Shown: piece by piece, positions 7,748 through 16,200 of the stretch | Numbering within the stretch: the first letter of the stretch is position 1 | Layout of the letters: each line of letters starts with the position of its first letter | Source of the DNA: DASZHA01 sp049644325 | GTDB taxonomy: Bacteria > Chloroflexota > Dormibacteria > DASZGP01 | Reading direction: 5' to 3' | Length of the DNA stretch: 62,625 bases | Assembly: GCA_049644325.1 (NCBI GenBank) | Contig: JBARRR010000103.1 | Span: 1 to 62,625, forward strand | Made by a program: the position numbers and the translations under genes | Notes under the pieces: model-generated | Seen by the model: the letters and a program-made list of their open reading frames with translations, nothing else | What the model was told of the DNA's origin: nothing | Database searches by the model: none

Positions 7748-8746
7748 ATGGACATGGTAGGAAATCGGCTGCGCTGGAAGGCCGGCAAACGCGGGCACTA
7801 CGAGGGCTACTACATCGCCTTCAACGACCCCGAATCGGAGCGCGGGTTCTGGATCCGCTACAGCATGAGGGCGCCCAGCGACGAGGCCGAGGAGCCGGTC
7901 GCCCAGGTGTGGTTCATGCGCACCGACCGATCGCGCACGCCGCGCAACGTTGCCATCCGGCAAACCTTCCCGATCCAGCAGCTGAGCGCGTCGGCAGAGC
8001 CGTTCTACGTCGAAATCGCCGACAACCGCCTCTCCGCCGACGGCTGCCGCGGCGCGATCGCGTCCGATGGCGTGGAAGCCTCCTGGAACCTGGACTTCGA
8101 CTCCGTCCTGCCGCCGATTGCGCCAACCCCGGAGTGGGGCGCGCGCGTAGCCACCTGCTTCCTTGAGCCACGGCCACTGCTGCGCATCTCCGGCACCATC
8201 ACCGAGAACAACCAGGAGGTCGCCGTCGAGGGTTGGCTCGGTGAGCAGGCCCACGTCTTCGGCAAGCGGCACAGCCAGCGCTGGCACTGGGCCGAGTGCA
8301 AGCACCTGGGCGCCCCCGGGCGCGCCTTCACCGGGTTCGCCGCCTGGCCCGCGCTTCCCGGCGGCGTGCGTACGGTTACCTCCCTGTACCTCGAGCTGGG
8401 CGACGGCCGGCGGATCCTGCGCAACCGCTTCCGCGAGATGCTGAAGCCCGTCACCGAGCACTCGCCCGACGGCTGGGAATTCGACGCCGAGTACGCCCGC
8501 GACAGGCTGGTGGGCAGCGTTCGGCCCGACCCCGACGACCTCATCGGGATCACCTACCACGACCCGTCGGGCCAGCCCATCTACTGCTACCACTCGGAGC
8601 TGGCCGACTTCAGCCTGCAGTACCACCGGCGGTCCAAGCCTTCAGCCGAGTGGCGGCTCGAAGAGGAGTTCACGGCGCCCAAAAGCGCGTCCTTCGAGTA
8701 CGGCAGCGCCACCGCGCTGGAAGGCATTCCCTTGCTTCTGAGTTAG
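7748..8746 (+). CDS. CrtC/AttH/tocopherol-cyclase-like beta-barrel protein (tentative)
   Basis: This 332-residue soluble protein has no signal peptide or membrane helix. It is rich in Trp, Tyr and Phe in alternating patterns. The layout, with a GHYEGYYIAF opening, a central WSL-type strand region around residues 95-140 and HVFGKRHSQRWHWAE near residue 175, recalls the lipocalin-like double barrel of hydroxyneurosporene synthase, AttH and tocopherol cyclase proteins. In that family the HxxGxxW-like segment lies in the second half, as here. I cannot identify a substrate. It is probably the first gene of a two-gene unit with the channel-like protein 7 bp downstream, and the ATG follows a TAGCCT box by 6 nt. 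Confidence 0.5.
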   Translation: MDMVGNRLRWKAGKRGHYEGYYIAFNDPESERGFWIRYSMRAPSDEAEEPVAQVWFMRTDRSRTPRNVAIRQTFPIQQLSASAEPFYVEIADNRLSADGCRGAIASDGVEASWNLDFDSVLPPIAPTPEWGARVATCFLEPRPLLRISGTITENNQEVAVEGWLGEQAHVFGKRHSQRWHWAECKHLGAPGRAFTGFAAWPALPGGVRTVTSLYLELGDGRRILRNRFREMLKPVTEHSPDGWEFDAEYARDRLVGSVRPDPDDLIGITYHDPSGQPIYCYHSELADFSLQYHRRSKPSAEWRLEEEFTAPKSASFEYGSATALEGIPLLLS

Positions 8747-8753
8747 CGAGGAT

Positions 8754-9878
8754 ATGACCCCGTACCTTCAGGTGGTCGAGGGCGTGGCGGGGGCGGCGCT
8801 GCTGCTGATCGTCCTGGTTGACATCTTCAACGCCGTCATCGTGCCCCGCCCCACGGCACGAAGCACCTCGATCAGCCGGTATACGATTCGACCGATCTGG
8901 AGGCTCTGGCGGGCGGTCGGCAACCGCAGCACCTCCATCACCAAACGCGAGGCGATCCTCGGTATCTTCGCTCCGGCCGCCATCGTCATCCTGCTGGTGG
9001 TCTGGATCCTGCTCGAGATCCTCAGCTACGCATTACTGGTTCACGCGTTGCGCGCCGACTTTACCCCTCAGCCCCGCTTCTTCGGGGCGGTCTACGTAGC
9101 TGCGTCCTCCCTATTCGGGGTGGGCCAATCCGGCTACATCCCGTCCGGGCACGGCGGGCGCATGGTGGTGCCGGCGATCAATGCCACCGGGCTGGGCACC
9201 GTGGCGCTCGTGATCACCTTCCTCTTCAGCCTCTATGGCAGCTTCCAGAAACGTGAGGCTCTGGTGGTCACCCTTGACGCTCGCGCCGGCGCGCCGCCCT
9301 CAGGCGTGACGTTGCTCGAGACCCACGCCAAGTACCAGATGCTCGACCGGCTGCCCCAGCTGTTCCTGGACTGGGAGCGCTGGTCGGCCGAGGTCCTCGA
9401 CAGTCACCTGGCCTACCCCATCCTCACCTACTTCCGCTCGAGCCACGACAACGAGTCATGGATTTCGGCCCTGGGCGCCGTGCTCGACGCCACCGCGCTT
9501 CTCCTTGCCACCCACGACCACGTCCCGGTGGGATCGGCAAAGATGATGCACGCCATGGGCACCCACCTGGTCGAGGACCTGTCCTACCGCTTCGGGCTGG
9601 AAAACGACGGCAGTGTCATGGTCGAGCGCCAGGAATTCGAGGACGCACGACGCCGGCTGATGGCTGTTGGTCTTCCCATCCACGACGATGAAAGCGGCTG
9701 GGAGAGCTTCAGCCGGATGCGATCGCAGTACGCCTCCCGCCTCAACGCCATGGCCCAGCTCTGGGCCTCGCCCCCGGCGCAGTGGATCGGCGATCGGTCG
9801 TCGCTGCTCTTCCATGACCGGCACAGTCACCAGGAGGTGGCGCGGGAGAACCAGCCGGCGGAGCAGCCGGCGCCCTAA
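8754..9878 (+). CDS. Potassium-channel-like membrane protein with altered selectivity filter
   Basis: This 374-residue protein has an N-terminal helix (about residues 8-27), a second hydrophobic region (about 65-97), a re-entrant-looking segment and a third helix (about 135-160), then a soluble C-terminal half of about 200 residues. The segment FFGAVYVAASSLFGVGQ followed by SGYIPSG aligns with the pore region of two-helix potassium channels, but the TVGYGD filter is replaced by GVGQSGY. This makes a classical K+ channel doubtful. The C-terminal domain is helical with acidic patches and resembles nothing I can name. It lies 7 bp after the previous gene. Confidence 0.5.
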   Translation: MTPYLQVVEGVAGAALLLIVLVDIFNAVIVPRPTARSTSISRYTIRPIWRLWRAVGNRSTSITKREAILGIFAPAAIVILLVVWILLEILSYALLVHALRADFTPQPRFFGAVYVAASSLFGVGQSGYIPSGHGGRMVVPAINATGLGTVALVITFLFSLYGSFQKREALVVTLDARAGAPPSGVTLLETHAKYQMLDRLPQLFLDWERWSAEVLDSHLAYPILTYFRSSHDNESWISALGAVLDATALLLATHDHVPVGSAKMMHAMGTHLVEDLSYRFGLENDGSVMVERQEFEDARRRLMAVGLPIHDDESGWESFSRMRSQYASRLNAMAQLWASPPAQWIGDRSSLLFHDRHSHQEVARENQPAEQPAP

Positions 9879-9890
9879 GCCCCGATAGGG
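9873..9890. terminator. Weak convergent hairpin
   Basis: CCCTA (9873-9877) and TAGGG (9886-9890) form a 5-bp stem across the gap between two convergent genes. There is no T-tract, so terminator function is uncertain. Confidence 0.25.
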
Positions 9891-9893
9891 TGT

Positions 9894-10724
9894 TCAGGGC
9901 CGGCGGTCGCCCAGCGAAGCCCGCGCCGTCCGCTCTGGCAGCTTCATCCCCTCCGGCAGGGGGCCAAACACCTCCTTGAGGGCGGCCCCGCTGGTGAGCT
10001 CGCCGGTGTACATGCGGTAGAAGGCCTCCGCATATTCCATCGACCCCATGCCCCGGTCCATGGCCTCCAGCGCAGCGCGCCGGCTCTGCGTCCGGACCCA
10101 CTCCCCGACCCAGTCGCCGAGCTGGCTGGCGTGGGCCAGGAGGGCGTTCACCTTGACGTCGACGAAGTCGCTGACGTCGACGTAGAGATTGGGCTCGACC
10201 TGGTTCGCGCCTGAGACGTAGACCCAGGTCACAACCCATTTCTCCAGGCCCTCCTCCCGCAGCTCGGGCAGGGCCATCGGGTTGCGCGCGGTGGGATAGA
10301 TCGCCGCCAGCGTGGCCTCGCCGATGGCCAGGTGGTCCGGGTGGTTGCCCCCGATGGGTCCGAAGTTGCGCACCGGGTTGGCGGTGATGACCAGGTCGGG
10401 GCGGTACTGGCGTATGACGCGGGTGATGTCCCGGCGCAGATCCAGAGAGGGGGTGAGGTTGCCGTCGTCGTAGCCGAGGTTGACGATCTCCCTGATCCCG
10501 ATGAGGTCGGCGGCCGCCCGCTGCTCCTGGATGCGGACCGCGGCCAGCTCGGCCTCAGTGCGATCGCCCTCCCCGCCGCGGTTGCCCTGGGTGGCGACGA
10601 CCAGGGTCCACTCCACGCCGTCGGCGGCGAGCTTGGCGATCGTGCCGGCAGCGTTGAACTCGGCGTCGTCAGGATGGGCGTGAACGACCATGGCGCGATG
10701 GATCGGGAACTCGTCTTCCGGCAT
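9894..10724 (-). CDS. PIG-L (LmbE-type) zinc-dependent deacetylase
   Basis: This 276-residue protein carries the PIG-L zinc and catalytic motifs: HAHPDDAEF near the N-terminus (His and Asp-Asp ligands) and HPDHLAIG near residue 140. Relatives deacetylate N-acetylglucosamine-linked substrates such as GlcNAc-PI, mycothiol or bacillithiol precursors, or antibiotic sugars. The PTARNP segment after the second motif occurs in the bacterial LmbE branch. The actual substrate is unknown; no other thiol or GPI genes are nearby. It is divergent from the flippase gene, with 69 bp between their starts. Confidence 0.85.
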   Translation of the reverse strand: MPEDEFPIHRAMVVHAHPDDAEFNAAGTIAKLAADGVEWTLVVATQGNRGGEGDRTEAELAAVRIQEQRAAADLIGIREIVNLGYDDGNLTPSLDLRRDITRVIRQYRPDLVITANPVRNFGPIGGNHPDHLAIGEATLAAIYPTARNPMALPELREEGLEKWVVTWVYVSGANQVEPNLYVDVSDFVDVKVNALLAHASQLGDWVGEWVRTQSRRAALEAMDRGMGSMEYAEAFYRMYTGELTSGAALKEVFGPLPEGMKLPERTARASLGDRRP

Positions 10725-10778
10725 GTGGCCCTCGTGTCAGCGATCTGGCGTGGGGACGATTGTATCGACGCCCCTCCT

Positions 10779-10784
10779 TATGAT
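10779..10784 (+). promoter_or_regulatory. -10 box TATGAT upstream of flippase gene
   Basis: TATGAT ends 9 nt before the ATG at 10794. Transcription would begin within 2-3 nt of the start codon. No ribosome-binding site is seen. Confidence 0.45.
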
Positions 10785-10793
10785 TGGCGGAAC

Positions 10794-12176
10794 ATGGCCG
10801 AGTCGCCGGCGGAAGAGGTCGCCACCCTGCTGGCGCCCGATGAGCCGCACAGAAAACCCTCGCGTTTCATCGACTGGCTGGCACGGAACCCGTTGGTGCG
10901 TCGCCTGCCCAGTGCCCTGCGCTCGCCCTTTGCCCTGGACAACATGGTCTACTTCGTCGGCAACCTCTTCGCCGGGCTGGCGGGCTTCGCCTTCCAAGGG
11001 CTTCTGGCGCGGGCCCTGGGGCCCGACGGTTTCGCCGAGGTCGCCCCCCTGATCTCGCTCTTCTACGTGGTCCAGATCGCGCTCTTCATCTCGATGGCGG
11101 TCTCGGCCCGCTACACCGCCCCCCTTGCCGCCCAGGGAGAGAGCTCGCGGGTCAACCGCGCCTACATCGACTTCACCCTCTACGTAACGGTGATCGGCCT
11201 GGTGGGAATGCTGCTCTTCCTGCTGCTGGTGCCGTGGCTCAAGGCCTTCCTCAACCTGACCACCTACGGCCCCTTGATCGCGCTCTCCGGTACGGTGCCA
11301 CTGTGCTTGCTGGTGGGGGTCGCCCGGGGCGTGGTCCAGGGCGAGCAGCGCTTCCCGCCGCTGTCGCTCAACTTCATCGTCTACGGCGTCAGCACCCTGG
11401 CCTTCCTGCCACTACTGCTCCATTTCAACCTGCACGCGGTTGGCGCCATGGTGGCCATCAACACCGCGCTGGTGCTGTGCAACTTCTTCGCCGCGTGGAC
11501 CCTGCGCGACCTGCCCCACGCCGGGCACCACGAGCGACTCAACGTCTGGCCCCTGCTGCGCAGCGCCCTTGTGGCCAGCGCCGGCATCACCGCGATCACC
11601 CTCTTCTACAACTTCGACGTGCTCCTGGCCAAGCACTTCCTGCCCGCGTCCGACGCTGGCCTCTACTCGGCGATGTCACTCCTGGGAAAGATCATCTTCT
11701 TTGGCACCATCAGCATCTCGGCGGTCATGTTCCCCCGCGTCGCCGCGCTCCACGCCCAGGGCAAGAGCGTCCGGCGGACCGTCAACCTGTCGCTGGCGCT
11801 GGTGCTGGGGGCAGGCGGCCTGGTGTCGGCGTTTTACTTCATCTTCCCCAGCCTGACCATCACCCTCCTGCTCCGTCAGGCCGCCTACCAGGCGATCGCG
11901 CCCTACCTCGGCCTCTTCGGCCTGGCGATGCTGGGCCTGGCCCTGGCCAATGTCCTGGTCTACTACTTCGTGGCGGTGCACAAGCGCCGTTTCGTCTTTG
12001 GACTGGCGGTCGGCGCCCTGGCATTCGCCATCCTTCTCTCCAGCTTCCACGACACCCTGGGCCAGTTCACCGTCTCGGTCACGATCGCCATCGACCTGAT
12101 GGCGCTGGTCCTGCTGGCGATCTACACCCTGGACCGGCTCCCCAACACCCGGCCTGCGCGGGTCGCCGATGATTGA
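10794..12176 (+). CDS. Polysaccharide/lipid-linked oligosaccharide flippase (MATE/MOP superfamily)
   Basis: This 460-residue integral membrane protein has about 12-14 hydrophobic helices, beginning with the family-like segment NMVYFVGNLFAGLAGF and then LLARALGPDGFAEVAPL. This is the usual start of Wzx/RfbX/PST-type exporters, which move lipid-linked sugars across the membrane. The N-terminal 45 residues are cytoplasmic and charged. The reading frame is open further upstream, but that part lies antisense to the deacetylase gene. The ATG at 10794, 9 nt after a TATGAT box, is the best start. FolE follows 3 bp downstream. No glycosyltransferases lie nearby, so the transported polymer is unknown. 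Confidence 0.82.
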   Translation: MAESPAEEVATLLAPDEPHRKPSRFIDWLARNPLVRRLPSALRSPFALDNMVYFVGNLFAGLAGFAFQGLLARALGPDGFAEVAPLISLFYVVQIALFISMAVSARYTAPLAAQGESSRVNRAYIDFTLYVTVIGLVGMLLFLLLVPWLKAFLNLTTYGPLIALSGTVPLCLLVGVARGVVQGEQRFPPLSLNFIVYGVSTLAFLPLLLHFNLHAVGAMVAINTALVLCNFFAAWTLRDLPHAGHHERLNVWPLLRSALVASAGITAITLFYNFDVLLAKHFLPASDAGLYSAMSLLGKIIFFGTISISAVMFPRVAALHAQGKSVRRTVNLSLALVLGAGGLVSAFYFIFPSLTITLLLRQAAYQAIAPYLGLFGLAMLGLALANVLVYYFVAVHKRRFVFGLAVGALAFAILLSSFHDTLGQFTVSVTIAIDLMALVLLAIYTLDRLPNTRPARVADD

Positions 12177-12179
12177 GTC

Positions 12180-12767
12180 ATGAGTGCCCCGGCACATAAG
12201 TGGGAGGACAGCGCCGCCGACGCGGTCCACCAGCTCCTGACGGACCTTGGCGAAGACCCTGACCATGGCGACCTGGTCGAGACCCCCTCGCGGGTGGCCC
12301 GGTCACTGCGCTTCCTCACCCAGGGCTACGCCGAGGACCCGGTCAAGATCCTGCGGCAGGGCGTCATCGCCGCCGAGGTCGACGAGATGGTGCTGGTCAA
12401 GGACGTCGAGTTCTACTCACTCTGCCGTCACCACCTGCTGCCCTTCTATGGCCGCTGCCACGTCGCCTACATACCCAACGGCAAGGTGGTGGGACTCAGC
12501 AAGCTGGGCCGCGTCGTCGACGCCTTCAGCCGCCGCCTCCAGGTGCAGGAGCAGCTGACAAACCAGGTAGCCGCCGCCATCAACGAGGCGGTCGAGCCCA
12601 AGGGCGTGGGGGTGGTGATGGAGGCCTACCACCTGTGCATGATGATGCGGGGGGTTCAGAAGCAGGGCAGCCAGGCAGTGACCAGCTGCATGCTGGGCAG
12701 CTTCAAGAAGGATGCCCGCACCCGCTCGGAGTTCTTACAGCTGATTAAGGGAGGCGTCAATGCCTGA
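12180..12767 (+). CDS. folE: GTP cyclohydrolase I
   Basis: This 195-residue enzyme converts GTP to dihydroneopterin triphosphate, the first step of folate and also of queuosine/preQ0 synthesis. Zinc and catalytic residues are seen in SLCRHHLLPF. VGLSKLGRVVDAFSRRLQVQE is the classical substrate-binding stretch (named here in part), and the late Cys-containing segment is also in place. Length matches bacterial FolE. It starts 3 bp after the flippase stop and its end overlaps the cyclophilin start by 8 bp, so the three are likely co-transcribed. With QueG and the TGT-like gene 9 kb away it may feed queuosine, but folate synthesis alone would explain it. Confidence 0.96.
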   Translation: MSAPAHKWEDSAADAVHQLLTDLGEDPDHGDLVETPSRVARSLRFLTQGYAEDPVKILRQGVIAAEVDEMVLVKDVEFYSLCRHHLLPFYGRCHVAYIPNGKVVGLSKLGRVVDAFSRRLQVQEQLTNQVAAAINEAVEPKGVGVVMEAYHLCMMMRGVQKQGSQAVTSCMLGSFKKDARTRSEFLQLIKGGVNA

Positions 12768-13233
12768 CAAGCCGGAGATGACGATCGACGAGTCCAAGAC
12801 CTACCGGGTGACCGTGGACTCCAGCAAGGGCCCGTTCGTGATGGACCTGCAGCCCTCGCTGGCGCCGAAGACGGTCAACAACTTCGTCCACCTCGCCAAC
12901 CAGGGGTACTACGACGGGCTGACGTTCCATCGCTACGTGCCCGAGTTCGTCATCCAGGGGGGCGACCCCACCGGCACCGGCGGCGGCGGCCCCGGCTACA
13001 AGTTCGAGGACGAGCCGGTGAAGGCCAGCTACCGCGAGGGCGCCGTGGCAATGGCCAACTCCGGCCCCAACACCAACGGCAGCCAGTTCTTCATCACCAA
13101 CACCGACTGCCAGAACAAGCTGGCGCCGAGCTACAACCTCTTCGGCTTCGTGGTCCAGGGCCAGGACGTGGTCAACAGCCTGCGCCAGGGCGACGTGATG
13201 AACAAGGTCAGCGTCGAGGAGCGCGAGGGCTAA
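12760..13233 (+). CDS. Cyclophilin-type peptidyl-prolyl isomerase
   Basis: This 157-residue cytoplasmic protein (no signal peptide) has the cyclophilin core: TVNNFVHLANQGYYDGLTFHR, in which Phe and Arg are active-site residues, then VIQGGDPTGTG, then AMANSGPNTNGSQFFI. It catalyses cis-trans isomerisation of proline bonds. The ATG at 12760 lies inside the folE end. Its TAA stop shares bases with the TAG stop of the opposite-strand protease gene, so the two messages overlap tail to tail. Confidence 0.93.
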   Translation: MPDKPEMTIDESKTYRVTVDSSKGPFVMDLQPSLAPKTVNNFVHLANQGYYDGLTFHRYVPEFVIQGGDPTGTGGGGPGYKFEDEPVKASYREGAVAMANSGPNTNGSQFFITNTDCQNKLAPSYNLFGFVVQGQDVVNSLRQGDVMNKVSVEEREG

Positions 13234-16200
13234 GCCCGGCGAACCAGCCGGCGGCGGCGCCGCGTGACGATGTAGGCCAGCGCCAGGCCGAGCCCGATCC
13301 AGACGCCGCCACCGGCGGTGGCACCGCTGTTGGGCAGGCCTTCGGCAACTACCGGGGTGGTGGTTGACGCGGTTGTCGGCTGCTGGGGCGTGATGCCCGA
13401 GCCCGATGGAATCGAAGCACAGTTGGCAGCGCCGTCCTTGACCTCGGCCAGCGGTGACCGGAGCCCCGCGCTGTTGCGCACCTGGAGGGCGACGTAGACG
13501 CAGGTGCCGAGGTTCTGCCCGGAGACGTTGATGACCGGGTCCTGGCCGGGAACGCCTGGGCTGGGCTGGGCCACCTCGGTGGCCTGATCGAAGTTCTGGG
13601 GGGTGATCGGGTTAGCGCTGACCCGGACGCTGGCGCTGACGGCATTGCCGCAGCGGAACTCGGCGCCCGACGCCGTCCATTCGGCGGTGAAGCCGCCATT
13701 GGCGCCATGGACCACGTTGCGCAGCCGCAGGTCGTTGATCGCCCCCGGCGGGCGGGTGATGTTGCCGTACGCCCCGCTGTTCCACTCATCGTGGTGGTTG
13801 CTCCACCACTGGTTATTGGCGCAGGCATCGCCGGGAACGTTCCAGCTGAAGAGGTAGCCCTCGTGGGTACCCACGACCAGGTTCAGTTTGCCGTTCCGAT
13901 CGAGGTCCGCCAGGGCCGGGGCCTGGTTGGCCCAGCCGCCGGTGAACTTCGGGAAGTTGGGGGCGTCCTGGCCGGCGATGTCGTACGCGTGGACCAGGTA
14001 CAGGCCGCTGCCGCTGATGACACTGGCCGACCCGAGAGTGCCACCCACCGGTGCTACCGCCGGCTCGACAAAGGCCTGGTAGTCCTCCATGGGTTGGGGG
14101 AACGCCGGGTACATTTGGCCCGTCAGGGGATTCCAGGCGGACAGGTCGTGGTCGAAGGGGAAGTTCTGTCCGACCAGGACGTCGTCGACCAGGGCGTTGG
14201 CGGTGATCCCGCCCTCGAAGATTCCCAGCCCAAGGCCGCTGCCTAGATCGCCTAAGGCGCCGTGACCGAGGGCGTTGAGGCTGACCGTCCCCGACGCCGG
14301 TGACACCCCGCTTGCGGCGCCGTGGTTGGGCGCCAGGCCTTCGTCTATGACGCCATTAGCCTTGACGATGTTCACCGGCCCCGTGAACAGGCTGAGGACG
14401 GCGCGGGGCCCGCTGCCGAAGTCGCCCAGGAGAGCCGGGACCGGCCCCACCGGCGCCAGCGCGTCCGGCGCCAACCCCACCGTGGCAACGGGCCAGCCAC
14501 TCAGGATGTGGCCGCCGCGGTCCAGCGCGTAGGTGCGGTTGGAGTTGCCCACCCCAAGCCCCTGGACGGCGTTGGCGATGAGGTTGGCGGGAATCGAGGT
14601 GGTGTTGCCGGTCATGGTGTTGAGCAGGGTGTTGAAGTCGGCCGTCTTGGCGGCATAGAACTCGGTGGTTGGCACCACGATCTGCTGGTGCCCATCCCCA
14701 AGCAGGTTGCCCACCGCCGGCGTGGACGTGATCTGGGCGAAGGACGTTGGGTTCTGAGATGTGTCGGCCAGCAGCTTGGGATGGCCGCTGTTGAAGCTCG
14801 GCAGGAACACCCCGTCCGGACGCCAGACATAAACGCGCTGGTCGAGCGCGCCGACGACAATGTCCAGCTGGCCGGGATGAGCGTCGTCCAGCCGTCCCAG
14901 GGCAGGTGAGGCACTCACACCCCGCTGCTGGTGGTTGTGCTTGTTCTCATTGCTGACGGGCACAAGGCTGGGATCGGGCATGACCGGGAAGCCGGGCAGC
15001 ATTGCACCGGTGGCATCGAGGGCATAGACGTGACCATCGAGGTCCACCGCCACGATCTCCTGGCGCCCGTCGCCCAGCAGGTCGCCGACGGCCGGAGTCG
15101 CCGTGAAGCTTGTATGTGGTAAGGGCAACCCGCCATGGGCCAGCCCTGGGGCGCTGGTATGGAGCGTCGCTGAGCTGCGCTGACTCAGGAACGGGTGGCC
15201 GCTGTTGAACCAGGGCACGTCGTGGCCGGCGGCGTCCAGGACGTGAAGCTCGCCGGCGTCGTTGGCCACGATCGACTCCATGTTCCCGTCGCCAAGCAGG
15301 TCGGTGAGATGAACCCCGGCGACGATGCCGCTACCAAAGTTGATGGGGAACCCGCCGTGGACGGTGGGGTCATGGTGGACATGAATGACCCGCCGGGTCT
15401 CACCATGCCGGCCGCAGCTGTCGTTGACGCTGAGGCGAAGCGTCACCGAGAACGCCTCTCGGTTCGCGGGCGCGCCCGACGCCTGCGGGACCGGCAGCGA
15501 CGAGGTGGCGATATTGGCCAGCGTGCCGGTCTCGGTGGAGCCGTTCATGGAGCGCGTCAGCAGGGTGGTGAACTGGTTTATAGGCGTGGTCGTGGGTTCG
15601 ATACCGGGGGCGGCCTCGACCTTGAAGGTCGCAGGCCCCGGGCAGCGCAGGTGGCCCAGGTAGCCGGTCAGCGGCAGGGATGGGGTGACGGTGGGGTCAA
15701 CCTGCTGCCACCAGTCCGGGGAGGTCAGCGAGACCTCGGGCGGAATCTTGACCGGCAGCGCCGGCCCGCTGGTCCCGCTGGGAGTGACGAAGTTGGCCGG
15801 CTGGCCCAGCCACTCCAGGGCTCGACCGGCGTTGATGCGCCCGTATCCGAAATACTGCGACCAGCTCCCGTCAAGCTGGGCGCTGGTCGCCCGCGGCGGT
15901 GATCCGCCCGGTGCCGGGGGATCGGGGAAGACGCTCAGCGGCGTGGGCAGGACCTCGGCCGTGGTCACCCCGTCGGCGGTCAGCTTCAGCAGCTGTTCCG
16001 CCTCCAGCGGGGTGATCGGCCGGTCGAGGAAGTGGTACGGCGCGTCGGCGAGCTCCCGCGAGTGAGCCACCAAGAGGGCGACGATTCCAGACGTCTGGGC
16101 ACTGGCCACCGAACCCGTGGTGGCGCCCTCCATTCCCACGTCGAGATGGTCCCCGGGAGCCGTCAGGTTGGACGAGCGGAAATATGTCTGGGGCTCGATC

